Positions 52,342 to 56,373 of a stretch of DNA of 56,373 nucleotides are shown here, in pieces (within the stretch, counting starts at the first letter, position 1; every line of letters begins with the position of its first letter). Source of the stretch: Arenicellales bacterium (GTDB lineage: Bacteria > Pseudomonadota > Gammaproteobacteria > Arenicellales > JAANXG01); NCBI GenBank assembly GCA_030066885.1, contig JASJAT010000048.1:1-56373 (forward strand), written 5' to 3'. The position numbers and the translations under genes were made by a program. Under the pieces are notes generated by a model. That model saw only the letters and a program-made list of their open reading frames with translations. It had not been told where the DNA came from and did not search any database.

Positions 52342-53517
52342 ATGAATAACGAAGCACCATCGCCTCGTGCTGAAACCATGGAGTTATTAAAAACATTGGT
52401 ATCCTTTGATACCACCAGCTATCGGTCCAATCTCGAACTCATCGATTACGTGCGAGAATATTTAAACCACCTGGGTGTGACTTCGACATTGGATTTTAAT
52501 AAGGATAAAACAAAAGCTAATCTCTATGCAGTAATAGGTCCACAAGATCGAGGTGGTATAGCGCTGTCGGGGCATACCGATGTTGTACCTGTTGAAGGGC
52601 AAAATTGGACTGTGGATCCATGGCAGCTCACTCAGAAGGATAATCTCATTTACGGTCGTGGATCAGCAGATATGAAGGGGTTCATTTCAGTGGTTCTTGC
52701 CGCTGTGCCCAACATGATGTCTGTGACATTAAATAAACCAATTCATCTTTGTTTGTCGTATGACGAAGAGATAGGTTGTTTGGGAGTTCGATCCTTACTC
52801 GAATACTTGTCCACTCAGGACAACCGTCCACAAGCCTGTTTCGTTGGAGAACCCACCAATATGGATGTCGTGATCGGACATAAGGGGAAGTTGGCTACTC
52901 GCTGTCGTGTAAAAGGCCATGCCTGTCACTCGTCATTGGCGCCACAAGGGGTAAACGCAGTGGAGTTTGCCGCAAAGATCATTACGTATTTAAGCGGTAT
53001 GGCTAAACGTAAGCAGCAAGATGGACCCTTCGACGAAGCCTATGACGTCCCGCATACCACCGTCCATACCGGCGTCATACACGGTGGTACCATGGTCAAT
53101 GTCGTACCGGAAGAATGTGAGTTTATATTTGAGTTTCGCAATCTACCCACGGACGACCCTGAGAATATGTTGATAGAAGTACAAAAGTTCGCGCGGGATA
53201 AGCTCGAGCCGGCGATGAAAGAGGTTGATCCCGAAACTGGTTTCTTATGGGAAGAGGAATCCCGATTTCCAGGTTTGGATACTGCAGTGGATGCCGAAGT
53301 CGCTAAACTTGCTCAGCGTTTCAGCGGCTCCCGGTCAGCCAGAAAAGTCGCGTTTGGTACCGAAGCGGGAGGGTTTGCACGGACAGGGATTCCAGCCGTG
53401 GTATGCGGTCCCGGCTCCATCCAGCAAGCACACAAACCGGATGAATTCATTCATCCGGCGCAACTGATTGCCTGTGAGAGGTTTGTCGATGAAGTCATCC
53501 ACCATCTCAGCAATTGA
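52342..53517 (+). CDS. argE: Acetylornithine deacetylase-type M20 amidohydrolase
   Basis: 391 residues. Zinc and catalytic motifs of the M20 family are LSGHTDVVPVEGQNW, YGRGSADMKGF, SYDEEIGCLG, VGEPTNM and the final His near DEFIHPAQL. The length, TTSYRSNLELIDYV start and GTEAGGFARTGIPAVVCGPGSI match ArgE, which deacetylates acetylornithine in arginine synthesis. Close M20 relatives cannot be fully excluded; no other arg gene is adjacent. Confidence 0.9.
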   Translation: MNNEAPSPRAETMELLKTLVSFDTTSYRSNLELIDYVREYLNHLGVTSTLDFNKDKTKANLYAVIGPQDRGGIALSGHTDVVPVEGQNWTVDPWQLTQKDNLIYGRGSADMKGFISVVLAAVPNMMSVTLNKPIHLCLSYDEEIGCLGVRSLLEYLSTQDNRPQACFVGEPTNMDVVIGHKGKLATRCRVKGHACHSSLAPQGVNAVEFAAKIITYLSGMAKRKQQDGPFDEAYDVPHTTVHTGVIHGGTMVNVVPEECEFIFEFRNLPTDDPENMLIEVQKFARDKLEPAMKEVDPETGFLWEEESRFPGLDTAVDAEVAKLAQRFSGSRSARKVAFGTEAGGFARTGIPAVVCGPGSIQQAHKPDEFIHPAQLIACERFVDEVIHHLSN

Positions 53518-53703
53518 ACTTTTACCAGCCCGTATATTGCAAAAGGCCCCCCGGATCATGACCAGGCAGGGGCGGGCTAGGGCTAGGCCGACCACTAGAA
53601 CAACTATATCTATCGAAGGATCAAACATTTAGGTTGCTGGTTTTAGGTTTTTTCGCCTTAAATCTTTAAACTTTCGACTTCAATCTTTTGTGAGGCATGA
53701 ACA

Positions 53704-54684
53704 ATGAAGCAAGTAGTACGAGTTGCGGTCACTGGAGCTGCAGGTCAGATCAGTTATGGCACGCTGTTCCGCATTGCAGCGGGTGAAATGTTGGGCAGTG
53801 ATCAACCGCTGGTTCTTCAGCTTCTGGAGATAACACCTGCATTAGATGCGTTAAAAGGTGTCGTCATGGAGCTGGATGATTGTGCTTTTCCTTTGCTGCA
53901 GGATGTTGTGTTTACCGATGACGCGGAAACTGCTTTCGGAGACGCAGATTATGCCCTGCTGATTGGTGCAAAACCGCGGGGCCCGGGTATGGAGCGGAAA
54001 GACCTGCTCAAAGACAACGGCAGCATTTTCTCCGTGCAGGGAAAAGCCTTGAACGCGGCAGCGAAGCGGGATGTCAAAGTGTTGGTGGTTGGCAATCCTG
54101 CGAATACCAATGCCTTGATCGCTTTAAACAATGCGCCGGACCTGGATCCAACCCAGTTTACGGCCATGACGCGTCTAGATCACAACCGGGCGGTAAGTCA
54201 GTTGGCTGCAAAAACCGATACACATTCCACCGATATCACCCGGATGATTATCTGGGGGAACCATTCGGCAACCCAATATCCAGATATCCACCACTGTTTG
54301 ATTAAGGGTAGCCCTGCTATCGATCGGGTGGATCAGGCCTGGATGAATGACGACTTTATACCGACAGTACAGCAACGAGGTGCCGCCATAATCAAAGCCC
54401 GCGGCGCTTCGAGTGCGGCCAGCGCCGGGTCCGCGGCGATGGATCACATGCGATCATGGGTGCTCGGTACGGATGCAGATGATTGGGTAAGCATGGCAGT
54501 GCCGAGCGATGGGAGTTACGGTGTGAAAGAGGGCGTAATGTATTCTTATCCCTGTACTTGTTCCAATGGGCGCTATGAAATTGTACAAGGGTTGGAGATA
54601 AACGAATTCAGCCTCGAAAAAATGAAAGCGACCGAGCAAGAATTGAGAGAAGAAAGAGAATCGGTGGCAGAAATGTTTAACTAA
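53704..54684 (+). CDS. mdh: NAD-dependent malate dehydrogenase
   Basis: 326 residues. [19 protein letters not shown] is the Rossmann nucleotide loop; [17 protein letters not shown] and the catalytic His in [11 protein letters not shown] follow. It belongs to the longer (about 326-residue) MDH group, not the 312-residue E. coli type. It interconverts malate and oxaloacetate in the TCA cycle. A half TTTAAAG-type repeat lies about 20 bases upstream. Confidence 0.96.
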   Translation: MKQVVRVAVTGAAGQISYGTLFRIAAGEMLGSDQPLVLQLLEITPALDALKGVVMELDDCAFPLLQDVVFTDDAETAFGDADYALLIGAKPRGPGMERKDLLKDNGSIFSVQGKALNAAAKRDVKVLVVGNPANTNALIALNNAPDLDPTQFTAMTRLDHNRAVSQLAAKTDTHSTDITRMIIWGNHSATQYPDIHHCLIKGSPAIDRVDQAWMNDDFIPTVQQRGAAIIKARGASSAASAGSAAMDHMRSWVLGTDADDWVSMAVPSDGSYGVKEGVMYSYPCTCSNGRYEIVQGLEINEFSLEKMKATEQELREERESVAEMFN

Positions 54685-54696
54685 AGGAGGCCGATT

Positions 54697-55911
54697 TTGT
54701 CCAGCCAACGACTAAAATTCCCCGGGACCCATGGTGAGCTTGATGCTCGCTTTGACTTGCCCACCGGACCACCGAGGGCGTTTGCATTGTTTGCCCACTG
54801 TTTTACGTGTTCTAAAGACACCGTGGCGGCATCGCGTGTAAGCCGGGCGTTGGCGGCCCGCGGCATAGCTGTACTGCGCTTTGATTTCACCGGCCTTGGC
54901 GGTAGTGATGGTGATTTCGCCAACACCAACTTCAGCTCCAACATCGAAGACCTTATCAAGGCTGCAGAGTTCTTAAGACAACGCGGCAATGGCCCCAGTA
55001 TTCTGGTTGGACACAGCCTGGGGGGTGCTGCGGTGCTCAGCGCGGCAAGCCGAATTCCCGAATGTAAAGCTGTGGTAACCATTGGCGCGCCGAGTGACCC
55101 AGGTCATGTGCAGCACTTATTCGCGGATAGCGTCGATCAAATCGCTGCTGAAGGTGAACAGGAAGTGATTTTGGCGGGAAGAAAATTCGTTATCCGAAAA
55201 CAATTCCTTGAGGATATCGCCGCACAAAAACTATCGCAGAAGATCCATCGCCTGAACCGGGCCTTGTTGGTTATGCACAGTCCGCAAGACGACATAGTGG
55301 ATATCGACCATGCCCGCAGAATATATGAAGCGGCCCTACACCCTAAAAGCTTCATTTCTTTAGATAAATCAGATCATTTATTAAACAGCAAACGGGACGC
55401 GGAATATGCGGCTGAAGTAATAGGGGCGTGGGTAAACCGCTATTTACCCATTGGGGAGGAAGATGACGCAGCTAGTGCGGATCGACGACGTGTGGTGGTT
55501 GCAGAAGCGGGTGTCGGTAGATTTACTCAGCATGTCACCATCGGTCCACATCACTTAATCGCTGATGAACCCAAATCACACGGTGGCCAGGATTCTGGTC
55601 CCACACCCTACGATCTATTGCTAACAGCCTTGGGAGCGTGCACCAATATGACTGTTCGCATGTACGCCGATCGAAAACAATTACCCCTCAAACATGTGGA
55701 GGTACAGCTTGTTCACGACAAAATCCACGCAACCGACTGTGAGCATTGTGAAACGAAGGATGGACGCATTGATCGTATACAAACTCGTGTAAGTCTTACC
55801 GGCGAGCTCAACAGGGAACAGCGGCGTCGATTGTTGGAGATTGCGGATAAATGTCCGGTCCACAGAACACTCCGTTCGGAGGTGCTCATCGAAGACCTTG
55901 AGACGACTTAA
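54697..55911 (+). CDS. Alpha/beta hydrolase-OsmC fusion protein
   Basis: 404 residues from TTG 54697, fixed by a perfect AAAGGAGG (54683-54690) six bases upstream. Residues about 1-250 are an alpha/beta hydrolase with the nucleophile in GHSLGGAAV, Asp in HSPQDDIVD and His in SDHLLN. Residues about 270-404 are an OsmC/Ohr-type domain with the reactive cysteines in LGACTNMT and DKCPVHRT. OsmC proteins reduce organic peroxides with a cysteine pair. The fusion is known in proteobacteria, but the substrate of the hydrolase half is unclear. It follows mdh by 12 bases. Confidence 0.9.
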   Translation: MSSQRLKFPGTHGELDARFDLPTGPPRAFALFAHCFTCSKDTVAASRVSRALAARGIAVLRFDFTGLGGSDGDFANTNFSSNIEDLIKAAEFLRQRGNGPSILVGHSLGGAAVLSAASRIPECKAVVTIGAPSDPGHVQHLFADSVDQIAAEGEQEVILAGRKFVIRKQFLEDIAAQKLSQKIHRLNRALLVMHSPQDDIVDIDHARRIYEAALHPKSFISLDKSDHLLNSKRDAEYAAEVIGAWVNRYLPIGEEDDAASADRRRVVVAEAGVGRFTQHVTIGPHHLIADEPKSHGGQDSGPTPYDLLLTALGACTNMTVRMYADRKQLPLKHVEVQLVHDKIHATDCEHCETKDGRIDRIQTRVSLTGELNREQRRRLLEIADKCPVHRTLRSEVLIEDLETT

Positions 55912-56373
55912 CATCAGGGTTTATGATTTATAAATAAAATATTATAATTTATTCTTATATTAGATATTTCTTATATTGGGCGCATATCTGAAGCGCTTTG
56001 TTTTAGATAGATTTTTTTAAAATCCTATCGCCTCCTGATGGATCGGCTCGAACATCGAGTCAGAATTACTGTCTATCTAATGGACTTGTCCCCTCGGGAC
56101 TAGCCCGCTAAGCTATTCCAGACTCGCGATGTGACCGGTGGTGTTGCAAGCGATGTCGTTATAACCATATGATTAGTAAAGGAATATTAAACACCACCGT
56201 GGGGTGGTCATATCATAAAAGGAGTTATACAAGCTGGAGTAAAAGCTTGAGTAAGACGCTGATGTCGCACAGTTATCGCCAAAAACGCTGACGCGTCTCC
56301 TCTTACCCCCACGTCGTTTTCACGGCGTGGGGGAGGGGAGTTTTCTACTAAGCTCGCTTAAATCATTTTTTCT
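55912..56373. other. Gene-less region with a hairpin series
   Basis: 462 bases with no credible protein gene. The first 70 bases are very A/T-rich. Then hairpins occur at 56045-56061 (GGCTCGA/TCGAGTC), 56088-56100 (GTCCC/GGGAC), 56193-56208 (ACCACC/GGTGGT, inside an outer ATATG/CATAT pair), 56230-56249 (CAAGCT/AGCTTG), and the terminator at 56306-56346. It may be a structured small RNA or a long 3' UTR. It matches no RNA family I know (not tmRNA, 6S, SRP RNA or RNase P). Confidence 0.5.
56306..56346 (+). terminator. Strong rho-independent terminator
   Basis: An 11-base-pair stem (56306-56316 with 56323-56333, one G-T pair, loop TTTTCA) is followed by AGGGGAG and TTTTCT. It ends transcription on the plus strand, either for the hydrolase-OsmC gene nearly 400 bases upstream or for a separate RNA. 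Confidence 0.7.

Overview
The window looks like a chromosomal segment of a gammaproteobacterium, roughly half G+C, with a respiratory and facultatively anaerobic lifestyle. The evidence is Na+-NQR, oxygen-independent HemN, a full cytochrome c maturation operon, a DesB-type desaturase, purC-purL, thyA-folA, and several sites of the FNR/ANR type (TTGAT-N4-ATCAA). I do not assign a genus. I see no tRNA, rRNA, CRISPR array, prophage or complete insertion sequence.

Layout. 1-1338 (-): hemN, cut by the left edge. 1514-7404 (+): nqrABCDEF plus a very short nqrM, followed by a two-CBS-domain protein, a truncated cation/H+ antiporter remnant and a divergent tandem Usp gene with an FNR box. 9288-19180 (+): nine colinear envelope genes that I cannot match to a named system. 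They encode two secreted proteins, a lipoprotein, a TPR protein, an FHA-like/PEGA/FGE-fold protein, a small exported protein, a MotA/TolQ/ExbB-type channel, and two proteins that fuse an ExbD/TolR-like helix to a coiled coil and a von Willebrand A domain. This is the strongest candidate for an undescribed system. 19565-23723: a small stress or low-oxygen group with a Crp/Fnr regulator, a TraR/DksA-type zinc finger protein, a lipoprotein with one heme-c site, a hemerythrin, and an APH-like/P-loop kinase fusion. 23839-30989 (+): ccmABCDEFGH and ccmI, with a repeat element inserted before ccmI.

31173-42061: HNH nuclease, acyl desaturase (-), dapA, purC, purL, a DUF6524-like membrane protein, thyA, folA and an exported metallophosphatase. 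42186-45609 (-): TPR protein, Atm1-type ABC exporter and thiolase. 45970-56373: YbfF-type hydrolase, ECF sigma factor with zinc anti-sigma, rhodanese (-), SCO protein (-), Rel/SpoT, ArgE-type deacetylase, malate dehydrogenase, a hydrolase-OsmC fusion, then about 460 bases without a gene that hold several hairpins and a strong terminator.

How the parts fit. FNR-type boxes lie before hemN/nqr, the Usp gene, the zinc finger gene and the hemerythrin/heme lipoprotein pair, and a Crp/Fnr regulator with an FNR-like recognition helix is encoded among them, so much of 1-22 kb may be one low-oxygen regulon. Small interspersed inverted repeats of at least four kinds sit between genes: a 24-base inverted repeat at 12 kb, a GGCGTCTTGGCG element at 29.6 and 42.1 kb, TTTAAAG arrays at 31.8, 48.2 and 53.7 kb, and a REP-like palindrome at 45.8 kb. 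NqrB appears to lack the threonine that normally carries covalent FMN.
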